This document shows positions 1 to 6,597 of a stretch of DNA of 9,959 nucleotides, piece by piece. Where the stretch lies: the NCBI GenBank assembly GCA_900770055.1, contig CAAGJD010000014.1:1-9959 (forward strand), given 5' to 3'. Positions within the stretch are counted from its first letter, which is position 1. Every line of letters begins with the position of its first letter. The stretch is from Acholeplasmatales bacterium. Lineage in GTDB: Bacteria; Bacillota_I; Bacilli_A; Acholeplasmatales; Anaeroplasmataceae. Under the pieces are notes generated by a model. That model saw only the letters and a program-made list of their open reading frames with translations. It searched no databases and was not told the origin of the DNA. The position numbers were made by a program, and so were the translations under genes.

Positions 1-1522
1 TTATGTAGTTTGGTGAATCTGTAGGTACAGCCTCTAAAAGAGGTATTGCATGTTTTTTCATAACACAAAGCTCATAGCCAAGTTCTGAATTAAATACTAT
101 ATCAGCATTGTTTTGATATGGGTAGATCCATTTAAATTCACCATTACGAACTGATTGCCAGCTGCTTAATGTCTTTTCACAGCCTGTTGCTCTAAATTGA
201 TAATCTCTTACCATTCTACGAATTAATCTAATATCGGATATTGAAATTGGATTATGATCATCAATCTTATATTGAGCAAGTGGCGCAATATAAATTCTAA
301 ATTTAGCATCATCAGAAATTGATGGAGCTATTCTTTCATTTAAGCCATGAATACCTTCAATCATGATAGGCTGTCTTTTGTTAATTTTAACTGGTTCCTT
401 CCAAACTCTTGTTTTTGTCATAAAATCATAACAAGGAAGCTTTACCTCTTCACCCATAATAAGCTTATAAATACAATCATCGAAAAGCTTTAAATCTAAA
501 GCCTCAATATGCTCTAAATCTGGTTTACCATCTTCATCCTTTGGTGCCTTATCTGCACTTAAGTAAAAATCATCCATACTGATCATAAATGGTTCTATTC
601 CACGAGATTTTAGTTCTATTCTTACTCTATTTGTAAATGTTGTTTTACCACTTGATGAAGGCCCTGCGATACATATTAGTCTAATACTATCAATAGCCTC
701 AGAAACTCTATCACCTATTTCAGCAAGCTGCCTATTGTGTCTTGCTTCACACATATTAATAAATTCTAGTGCTCTTCCTTCTTCAACGATTTCATTCATT
801 TGGCTAATTGAGGCGCCCTTTGATATATTACCCCATTGATTAGACTCTCTTAGACTGCGTCTAAAGGTTTTTTCATCCTGGAAAGGTGGAATTACACCTC
901 CACATTCACTTCTTGGATATAAAATCAAAAATCCAGGTGTATAAAGCTTTAATTCAAATGTTTTTAAATAGCCTGTTGAAGGTAGCATATAGCCAAACAT
1001 ATAGTTTTTATAGCCATCGCACTCATACATATGAACAGTATCTTCTTTTCGATATTTTAAAACCTTAACCTTATCGTTTTGTCCAATAGACTTATAATAT
1101 TCTATTGCTTCATCCTTAGTTACAGTAAATCTTGAAATAGGTAAATCTAAGCTAATGATCCTCCTAATTTCATTTTCTAAGCTATTAAGATTTTCTTCCA
1201 TAAAAGGATGACCTAAATTAGCTACAGTAGCGAAAATTGATCTTGAGACGCTATAATTAAAGCTAATTCTTCCTTTAGGAAACACATTTCTACATGCCAT
1301 TGCTACGACATATCTCAATGTTGATTGATAAATTCTAACTGCTGATGAATCCTTTAATGTTAATAATTCAACATTAGAATTTTCTGATATGATATAATTT
1401 AATTCACGTAATCTATTGTTGACTCTAGCAGCAAGATATATGTAATTTTCATTGTCAATCATATCAATAATTCGGCTTGGTGAAGCCATTTTTTGTAATT
1501 TTCCATTAATAATTACATCCAT
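1..1522 (-). CDS. Nucleoside (uridine-type) kinase with N-terminal TGS/ThrRS-like module, C-terminus cut off by window edge
   Basis: Probably phosphorylates a nucleoside or related metabolite with ATP in the cytoplasm; the substrate cannot be read from sequence. The reading frame is open from ATG at 1522 to the window edge, giving 507 visible residues. Residues 1-100 resemble a TGS domain (VNNRL, then a stretch ending in FPKGRISF), followed by a ThrRS second-additional-domain-like region up to about 250 (motifs KVLKYRKEDTV and MLPSTGYLK). The kinase domain follows: Walker A GPSSSGKT at 287-294, an SMDDFY stretch soon after, and EGIHGLN at 389-395, all typical of the phosphoribulokinase/uridine kinase family. 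Family members are around 550 residues, so roughly 45 are missing. The start is supported by GGAGG at 1530-1534, 7 bases upstream. It follows the 517-base gap, and the preceding minus-strand gene ends in a terminator, so it is probably transcribed separately. The role of the ThrRS-like module in this family is not established. Confidence 0.88.
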   Translation of the reverse strand, partial: MDVIINGKLQKMASPSRIIDMIDNENYIYLAARVNNRLRELNYIISENSNVELLTLKDSSAVRIYQSTLRYVVAMACRNVFPKGRISFNYSVSRSIFATVANLGHPFMEENLNSLENEIRRIISLDLPISRFTVTKDEAIEYYKSIGQNDKVKVLKYRKEDTVHMYECDGYKNYMFGYMLPSTGYLKTFELKLYTPGFLILYPRSECGGVIPPFQDEKTFRRSLRESNQWGNISKGASISQMNEIVEEGRALEFINMCEARHNRQLAEIGDRVSEAIDSIRLICIAGPSSSGKTTFTNRVRIELKSRGIEPFMISMDDFYLSADKAPKDEDGKPDLEHIEALDLKLFDDCIYKLIMGEEVKLPCYDFMTKTRVWKEPVKINKRQPIMIEGIHGLNERIAPSISDDAKFRIYIAPLAQYKIDDHNPISISDIRLIRRMVRDYQFRATGCEKTLSSWQSVRNGEFKWIYPYQNNADIVFNSELGYELCVMKKHAIPLLEAVPTDSPNYI

Positions 1523-1584
1523 AAAAAAACCTCCATTTTTTTCATATTAAATTTAGTTTGTTTAATTATATTTTAAATTGTAAT

Positions 1585-1961
1585 AAATTAGTTTATATAG
1601 TTTATAAAACGAGATAAGTTTTGAATTATTTTTAGTCTAGTATTTTAAATTACTTAATTAGTTTTGAGAATATATTTTATCTAATAATCAAAACTAGATT
1701 AGGTCCGAAATTATTTCAAACCCTAATTAAGGTCATACAGAAAGGATTTTTTTACTAATTTATGATGCAATTAAATATAATAATTTATTTAAATAATAAG
1801 ATTAAGTATTAGACTTCTATTAGTTATTTTATCAACAACTAATAAAAATATTTATTAAAATATGTCGAAGCCGCTTTTTTGTTAACTAGTTCAATTCTCG
1901 ATATTTAAAATTTATATAAATTACTTTAATTAGTTTTATAAACTAGATAGGTTCTTGAAAT
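1585..1961. repeat. Three degenerate copies of a ~44-nt AT-rich unit
   Basis: Copy A is 1585-1627 and copy C is 1918-1961. Both begin AAATTA, continue through TAGTTT and ATAAA, and end in AGATA, GTT and TGAA, with most positions shared once one- or two-base gaps are allowed. A middle copy appears split: its first half (1647-1665) matches the start of C at 19 of 20 positions with one gap, and its second half (1692-1712, AACTAGATTAGGTCCGAAATT without its last base run) resembles the ends of A and C. The copies are in direct orientation. AT-rich composition raises the rate of chance matches, so the assignment is moderate. Confidence 0.4.
1698..1727. repeat. Imperfect inverted repeat
   Basis: ATTAGG at 1698-1703 pairs with CCTAAT at 1722-1727, and inside them CGAAAT pairs with ATTTC around a very short centre. 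Read as RNA from the minus strand, G-U pairs and one bulge extend this to about 13 pairs. No T-run follows on either strand, so it does not look like a terminator. It lies over the second half of the middle repeat copy. Function unknown. Confidence 0.4.
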
Positions 1962-1974
1962 CAAATTTCGTATA

Positions 1975-2007
1975 GGAAAATAATAGGAGCACTTAGCATG
2001 CTCCTAT
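1975..2007 (-). terminator. Rho-independent terminator of the S24/S26-like gene
   Basis: A perfect 9-bp stem, ATAGGAGCA (1983-1991) with TGCTCCTAT (1999-2007), encloses a 7-base loop. On the minus strand it is followed by TATTTTCC, a short and imperfect U-run. It lies about 33 bases past the stop of the gene ending at 2040. The plus-strand side lacks a T-run, so it acts for the minus strand. Confidence 0.65.
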
Positions 2008-2039
2008 AAAATATATTATAATTAGTAGTTAAAGCTTTA

Positions 2040-2876
2040 TTACTTTTTATCATCCTCTGAAGAATCCTCATCATCATTTGAAGCTTCGTAATCTTCTTCA
2101 TATTCATCTTCATCTTCTGATTCTACATATTCAATCTCATCAGGTGAAATTGGATTTCCATCTTCATCAACATATTCGATCTCATCTTCATCATCCTCAT
2201 ATTCCTCATACTCTTCATATTCTTCCTCTTGTGGCTCATTTTCACCTCTAAGTTCTAATACAAGAGTATCCGGATTTAAGAATGAATCTAATTCTGAATC
2301 TAGGTCAATATTATATTTATATGTTTGTTGAGCATTTTCCTGCTCCTTAGATAAATTAAGCATTGCTTGTTCAAGGGCTTCATTATTAATTTCACCTTCG
2401 TAATCAAGTACTCTATCACCTAATCTAAGTGCAGCAAGCTTAACTTTCAAAAAATTATAAAACTTTTTACCTGGCTTTAATGCTAAGCTAAGATATTTAC
2501 TATTTCTTTCTCTGGCAACTGCTTTACCGATAACATCTTCCTTGTGAACAATTCTATACTCACGTTCGTTATCTCCAGCAACATAGATATCATATTCAAC
2601 AAATTTTATTACTCTTCTTACAAAGTATTCATCATGCGATTTATATAATAAAAAATCACCAACTAATATACGTGAGGGTTCTCTAAAATTTACTATGTCA
2701 CCCTCTTGAAAAATAGGTTTATTGATATCGTCTAGAATTCTAAGGGAGCCTATTAATCCATGTTCAACTCTATCAACTACAATTTCAATTGAATTTGGAT
2801 CTAGCTTATCCTCTTCATTTTCGTTATTAACTTTTGTTTGTTCAATTGTTTCAGTATTCTTTTTATACTTTTTCAT
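2040..2876 (-). CDS. S24/S26-fold (signal peptidase/LexA-like) protein, apparently catalytically dead, with acidic tail
   Basis: Function not recognised. The 278-residue product has a lysine-rich then acidic N-terminus (1-30) and no hydrophobic segment, so it should be soluble and cytoplasmic. Residues about 40-130 resemble the S24/S26 peptidase core: P54, GDIV (59-62), VGDFLLY (72-78), RRVI (87-90), AGDN (100-103) and DVIGK (114-118). In active members the first block reads SMxP...GDIV and the later one KRVI or HRVI; here the Ser-Met positions are Ile51-Asn52 and the Lys/His position is Arg87, so the nucleophile and general base appear lost. A linker follows, then residues 214-278 are almost entirely Glu, Asp, Tyr and Ser with repeated YEE and EIEYV. 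ATG at 2876 is preferred over the in-frame GTG at 2885 because GGGTGAT lies just upstream of the ATG and the GTG is inside it. The gene has its own promoter and terminator. Confidence 0.72.
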   Translation of the reverse strand: MKKYKKNTETIEQTKVNNENEEDKLDPNSIEIVVDRVEHGLIGSLRILDDINKPIFQEGDIVNFREPSRILVGDFLLYKSHDEYFVRRVIKFVEYDIYVAGDNEREYRIVHKEDVIGKAVARERNSKYLSLALKPGKKFYNFLKVKLAALRLGDRVLDYEGEINNEALEQAMLNLSKEQENAQQTYKYNIDLDSELDSFLNPDTLVLELRGENEPQEEEYEEYEEYEDDEDEIEYVDEDGNPISPDEIEYVESEDEDEYEEDYEASNDDEDSSEDDKK

Positions 2877-2880
2877 TGCA

Positions 2881-2887
2881 ATCACCC
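2881..2887 (-). promoter_or_regulatory. Ribosome binding site deciding the S24/S26-like start
   Basis: On the minus strand GGGTGAT ends four bases before ATG at 2876 and matches the anti-Shine-Dalgarno complement GGTGAT. The alternative in-frame GTG at 2885 lies inside this site and has no ribosome binding site of its own. Confidence 0.7.
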
Positions 2888-2915
2888 AAATTTCTAAACG
2901 AATTTATCTATATTT

Positions 2916-2944
2916 ATTATATAGAAAACTTTAAAAAATAGCAA
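2916..2944 (-). promoter_or_regulatory. SigA-type promoter for the S24/S26-like gene
   Basis: On the minus strand, -35 TTGCTA (2939-2944, 4 of 6 consensus) and -10 TATAAT (2916-2921, perfect) are separated by 17 bases. Transcription should begin near 2908-2910, leaving a leader of about 30 bases before the ATG. It diverges from the MgtC promoter, and their -35 boxes are 37 bases apart. Confidence 0.65.
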
Positions 2945-2981
2945 GTAAATTAGTTCTAACTATTTGTATATAATGCTATTC

Positions 2982-3011
2982 TTTACAATTTATTTGAAAT
3001 TGTGGTATAAT
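2982..3011 (+). promoter_or_regulatory. Extended -10 SigA-type promoter for the MgtC-family gene
   Basis: TTTACA (2982-2987, 5 of 6) and TATAAT (3006-3011, perfect) are separated by 18 bases, with the extended -10 TGG at 3003-3005. The ATG follows at 3035 behind AAAGGG (3021-3026). I see no room for an Mg-sensing leader like the one that controls mgtC in Salmonella; the expected leader is only about 15-20 bases. Confidence 0.7.
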
Positions 3012-3034
3012 CAGTATTAGAAAGGGTTGATATT

Positions 3035-3763
3035 ATGATTAATACTGTTATGATAGACCCTATAGTTCGATTTCTTAATTTCAGTTGGTTAACAGACCTT
3101 ACTTTAGGCAGTATTTTTGTTAGATTAATACTAGCTATAATTTGTGGTGGTGTTTTAGGAATTGAAAGGGCTAAAAAACATCATTCTGCTGGTTTTAGAA
3201 CCTATATTTTAGTATGTCTTGGTTCAACAATAGCAATGATTACAAATCAATTTATTACTGAATCAACTGGTCTTGGTGATGGGGCAAGATTAGGTGCTCA
3301 GGTTATTTCTGGTATTGGTTTTTTAGGCGCTGGTACCATATTAGTTACATCAAGAAACCAAATTAGAGGTCTTACAACTGCTGCTGGACTATGGGCATGT
3401 GCATGTCTAGGATTGGCAATCGGCATTGGCTTTTATACATTAGCTTTATTGTCATTTGCTTTAATTATCATTATCCTATCTTTATTACCAATTATTGAAT
3501 CTTTACTTATGAGTAAATCTATTTATATGGAGCTACATATTGAATTTGGAAATCGAAAAGAAATGATTCAGTTTTTAGGTTATGCAAGAAGCTTAGGAAT
3601 AAATGTTGTTTCTATCGAACATAATCCTGCTTACTCTGCATCAGGTTTAAGTGTATACACTATGACACTTAAGCTTAATAAAGATTTTAAGAAAAAGCAT
3701 TGTGAATTAATTGAATTAATTAGCAAGCTAGATTATGTAAATTATGTTGAAGAAATTAAATAA
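3035..3763 (+). CDS. MgtC/SapB-family inner-membrane protein
   Basis: A membrane protein of 242 residues; family members have been linked to Mg limitation, acid survival and virulence in some pathogens, but most Firmicutes homologues have no proven role. About five hydrophobic segments span residues 24-155. Family signatures are GVLGIERAKK (39-48), AGFRTYILV (52-60), RLGAQVISGIGFLGAG (85-100), and GLTTAAGLW (112-120). The C-terminal 80 residues (about 160-242) are soluble and resemble the ACT-like domain present in MgtC and some homologues, with SIYMELHIEF and VNYVEEIK at its ends. The start at 3035 is supported by AAAGGG eight bases upstream; a second ATG at 3050 is less well placed. It is a single-gene unit with its own promoter and terminator. 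The family call is confident; the exact function is unknown. Confidence 0.9.
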   Translation: MINTVMIDPIVRFLNFSWLTDLTLGSIFVRLILAIICGGVLGIERAKKHHSAGFRTYILVCLGSTIAMITNQFITESTGLGDGARLGAQVISGIGFLGAGTILVTSRNQIRGLTTAAGLWACACLGLAIGIGFYTLALLSFALIIIILSLLPIIESLLMSKSIYMELHIEFGNRKEMIQFLGYARSLGINVVSIEHNPAYSASGLSVYTMTLKLNKDFKKKHCELIELISKLDYVNYVEEIK

Positions 3764-3771
3764 TGAAAATT

Positions 3772-3799
3772 ACGCCAATTTTTGGCGTTTTTTCTTTTT
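3772..3799 (+). terminator. Rho-independent terminator of the MgtC-family gene
   Basis: ACGCCAA (3772-3778) pairs with TTGGCGT (3782-3788) over a 3-base loop, which probably opens to five, followed by TTTTTTCTTTTT. It starts eight bases after the stop codon. Confidence 0.88.
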
Positions 3800-3819
3800 G
3801 CAAGTATTCCCGTTCAATT

Positions 3820-3861
3820 AATTACTAAAAATGAAAAATAGCGTCAAAATTGACGCTATTT
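3820..3861 (-). terminator. Rho-independent terminator of the parE-parC operon
   Basis: On the minus strand a 10-bp stem (AAATAGCGTC, 3852-3861, with GACGCTATTT, 3836-3845) closes a 6-base loop and is followed by TTCATTTTTAG. It lies 18 bases past the parC stop and is distinct from the MgtC terminator 50 bases away, so each convergent unit has its own. Confidence 0.82.
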
Positions 3862-3878
3862 ATCACTAATATAGTATA

Positions 3879-6596
3879 TTATTCATCTTCATCATCAAAT
3901 AATGAAATCTTTTTATAGATAATTTCAGGATTTTTGTCTGAATCTGAAGTATCAATAGTTGGATTTACTTTTTTAGTTTCCTTAGCTAATATTGCATCAA
4001 GCTCATCAAATATTCCTTGATTAGTTGTTTGCTTTTTTGGAGCTACTAATGGCTTTTCTTCCTCTACTCCAAATTCTTCACTGAAAATATCAGTCTTAAC
4101 CTCAACAAGATATTCTGGTGATACAGCATCATCAGGCTTTTGTGGTGCTGGTAAATCTAAAAGCATAACATCTTTATATGAAGGATCCTGTGGTGTGAAG
4201 GCTTTACCTGCATCACTGACATTATATTTTAATGAGAAGGCTTCAATTTCTTCATTGCCATTTCGATAAATTAATCTAATTTTAACATTTTCCTTGTATT
4301 GATTTGGAGTAAGCTTCTTAGCATCAACAAGTAAATATGGATTAGATTTAATCTTCTTTATAACAGCTCCACCTGCTCGTGATCTTTTTGTTAATACAAC
4401 ATCAGTAACCTTCATTCTCTTTATAGTATTTCTATTAGTTAAAAGAAGGAAATCATCATTTTTATTACAATAAATTACGCTTACTACCTCATCTGAAGGC
4501 TTTAAATTAATAGATTTAACACCACCGGCAGTTGTACCATAAAGTGATATATCACTTGCTCTAAAGCGTAATGCCTCAGCATTCTTAGTAAATACCATTA
4601 CCTCAAGTGGATCCTTAATTAAATCTACAGATACTAATTCATCATCAGCTGATAGCTTCATTGCTTTAATTGTTTTTGTCCATCTATTAACGTTAAATTC
4701 AGATAATAATGTTTGTTTCATTAAGCCCTTTTTAGTAGCTAATAAGACAGTTTTTGAATCAATAAAATTATTAATTGCAAATACACTAATGAATTTCTCC
4801 TTTGGCTGAGTTGTAACAAGAGTTGATATAAATGTTCCAACTTCTTTAAACTTCATCTCAGGTATTTTATAAACAGGAAGATATACATAATTACCTAAAT
4901 TTGTAAAAATTAATAATGTATCTAAAGTTGATAATTCACCTAAGAATAGAATTGAATCATTATCCTTAACTCCATTACTCTTAGCCATGTTATAGGATTT
5001 AACATTTGTTCTTTTTAGATAGCCCTCTCTTGAAATTGAAACAACTGTTTGTTCTTTTGAAATAAGATCAGTTTCATCAATTTTAAGTGATGATACATGT
5101 TCCTCAATTAAAGTTCTTCTTGGACATACTAATACTTTATTCATTTCAGCAAGTTCCTTCTTAATTACCTTAAGAAGTTCCTTTTCAGATGATAATATTT
5201 TGTTATATATAGCTATATTTTTAGTTAATTCATCATTTTCATCCTTAAGGGCTGTAACATCCTGATTAGAAAGTGAGTATAAACGCATCATTACGATAGC
5301 CTCAGCCTGTTCATATGTAAAGCTAAAGGCATTAACAAGGTTTTCGATTGAATCAGCCTTGTTATTACTTTTTCTGATAATAGCGATAACCTGATCTACT
5401 ACATCAACCATTTTAATTAAGCCTTCTACAATGTGAAGTCTTTTTGTAGCCTTAGCCAGTTCAAAATTTGTTCTATTAGTAATTACTTCCTTTTGATGTT
5501 CAATATAAGCATCTAAAATAGGAAGGACACCTAAACGCATTGGCCTACGGTTACAAATTGAAACCATATTATAGTTACAATTTATCTGTAAATCTGTATT
5601 TTTAAAATAATAGTTTATTATAGCATCAGCATTTGCACCCTTTTTAAGGTCAACAGCAATACGAAGACCATCTCTACCTGATTCATCTCTTACCTCTAAA
5701 ACATCAGGAACCTTTCCATCCATACGAAGCTGTTCCATTTTTTCTACTGTTTTAGATTTAAATGTATCATATGGAATTTCAGTAATAACAATTCTTTGCT
5801 GGTCAGCAGAAATCTGTTCAATTTCATATTTACTTCTTACAACAACAGAGCCTGAGCCTGTTAAAAATGCTTCTCTTATTCCTTCCTTACCTTGAACAAT
5901 TCCACCAGTTGGAAAATCAGGTCCTGGCATTATTTCAAGTAGATCATCAACAGTCATATTAGGATTGTCAATTCTTGCGATTGTAGCTGAAACAACCTCA
6001 TTAATATTATGGGTTGGAATATATGTAGCATAACCTGATGAAATACCCATCGCACCATTTACAAGAAGGTTAGGGAATTTTGCAGGTAAAACTGTTGGTT
6101 CAATTTCCTCTTCATCGAAGTTAGGAATAAATGGAACAGTGTTTTTATCAATATCTTGAAGTAAATATTCAGCATTTTTACTCATACGAGTTTCAGTATA
6201 ACGCATAGCGGCTGGGCCATCACCATCAATTGAACCATTGTTACCATGCATATCAATTAAAGTAACACTCATTTTCCAGTTTTGACTCATACGTACCATC
6301 GCTTCATAAATTGATGAATCACCATGAGGATGGTATTTACCCATAACCTCACCTACGATACGGGCACTTTTCTTATATGGAGCATGAGAATTAACCTTTA
6401 AAGCGTTCATACCATATAAAATACGTCTTTGAACTGGCTTTAAGCCGTCTCTAACATCAGGAATAGCTCTTTCCTGAATAATATATTTAGAATATCTACC
6501 GAAGCGGTCACCAATAACCTCTTCTAATCTTAGTTCTTCAAATTTTTCAGCTAGGAAGACGTCTAGCTTCTTTTTAATTGATTCTTTAGCAGCCAT
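3879..6596 (-). CDS. parC: DNA topoisomerase IV subunit A
   Basis: The DNA-cleaving subunit of topoisomerase IV, which with ParE unlinks replicated chromosomes and relaxes supercoils. Of the 905 residues, 30-510 form the cleavage/winged-helix, tower and coiled-coil region: PDVRDGLKPVQRR (46-58), KYHPHGDSSIYEAM (87-100), and AAMRYTE with catalytic Tyr133. A beta-pinwheel C-terminal domain runs from about 514 to 810. No canonical GyrA box (QRRGGKG) is visible; a degenerate RSRAGG (738-743) is, which together with the ParE-type neighbour favours ParC over GyrA. Ser94 and Glu98 match the quinolone-contact residues Ser80 and Glu84 of S. aureus ParC, so the classical resistance substitutions are absent. 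The protein is about 90 residues longer than typical ParC, with an acidic, probably disordered tail (816-905) ending KISLFDDEDE. The ATG is one base after the parE stop, so translation is probably coupled. Confidence 0.95.
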   Translation of the reverse strand: MAAKESIKKKLDVFLAEKFEELRLEEVIGDRFGRYSKYIIQERAIPDVRDGLKPVQRRILYGMNALKVNSHAPYKKSARIVGEVMGKYHPHGDSSIYEAMVRMSQNWKMSVTLIDMHGNNGSIDGDGPAAMRYTETRMSKNAEYLLQDIDKNTVPFIPNFDEEEIEPTVLPAKFPNLLVNGAMGISSGYATYIPTHNINEVVSATIARIDNPNMTVDDLLEIMPGPDFPTGGIVQGKEGIREAFLTGSGSVVVRSKYEIEQISADQQRIVITEIPYDTFKSKTVEKMEQLRMDGKVPDVLEVRDESGRDGLRIAVDLKKGANADAIINYYFKNTDLQINCNYNMVSICNRRPMRLGVLPILDAYIEHQKEVITNRTNFELAKATKRLHIVEGLIKMVDVVDQVIAIIRKSNNKADSIENLVNAFSFTYEQAEAIVMMRLYSLSNQDVTALKDENDELTKNIAIYNKILSSEKELLKVIKKELAEMNKVLVCPRRTLIEEHVSSLKIDETDLISKEQTVVSISREGYLKRTNVKSYNMAKSNGVKDNDSILFLGELSTLDTLLIFTNLGNYVYLPVYKIPEMKFKEVGTFISTLVTTQPKEKFISVFAINNFIDSKTVLLATKKGLMKQTLLSEFNVNRWTKTIKAMKLSADDELVSVDLIKDPLEVMVFTKNAEALRFRASDISLYGTTAGGVKSINLKPSDEVVSVIYCNKNDDFLLLTNRNTIKRMKVTDVVLTKRSRAGGAVIKKIKSNPYLLVDAKKLTPNQYKENVKIRLIYRNGNEEIEAFSLKYNVSDAGKAFTPQDPSYKDVMLLDLPAPQKPDDAVSPEYLVEVKTDIFSEEFGVEEEKPLVAPKKQTTNQGIFDELDAILAKETKKVNPTIDTSDSDKNPEIIYKKISLFDDEDE

Positions 6597-6597
6597 A

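Larger units (their letters stand above)
1535..1982. other. AT-rich intergenic region with no convincing gene
   Basis: This stretch between the kinase gene and the terminator of the S24/S26-like gene has stops in all frames and no ORF with a credible ribosome binding site. It holds three degenerate copies of a ~44-nt unit and one imperfect inverted repeat (listed separately), plus a weak 8-bp hairpin (1818-1825 with 1837-1844) with no T-run. A TATAAT-like hexamer on the minus strand (1565-1570) lies where the kinase promoter should be, but no -35 box could be matched to it. I see no tRNA, rRNA or recognised riboswitch. Confidence 0.7.

Noticed and set aside
886..1068. 60-codon plus-strand frame
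   Set aside because: It lies entirely antisense inside the nucleoside kinase, which has clear family motifs; no ribosome binding site and no recognisable protein.
1565..1570. TATAAT on the minus strand as promoter of the nucleoside kinase
   Set aside because: Position is plausible but no -35 or extended -10 was found, and TATAAT-like hexamers are expected often in such AT-rich DNA.
1762..1812. Tiny plus-strand frame starting ATGATG in the 517-base gap
   Set aside because: Only about 16 codons, low-complexity Ile/Asn/Lys content, and the AAAGGA upstream is too far (about 17 bases) for a normal ribosome binding site.
1985..2007. The 9-bp hairpin as a riboswitch or attenuator for the kinase gene
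   Set aside because: It is about 460 bases from the kinase start and directly follows the stop of the S24/S26-like gene, with the U-run on the minus strand, so a simple terminator explains it.
2722..2934. 70-codon plus-strand frame
   Set aside because: Antisense to the N-terminal part of the S24/S26-like gene and running through its promoter; Ser/Leu-rich shadow of Glu/Asn codons.
2969..2974. A second TATAAT on the plus strand upstream of the MgtC-family gene
   Set aside because: No -35-like hexamer at 16-18 bases upstream, whereas the TATAAT at 3006 has an extended -10 and a 5-of-6 -35.
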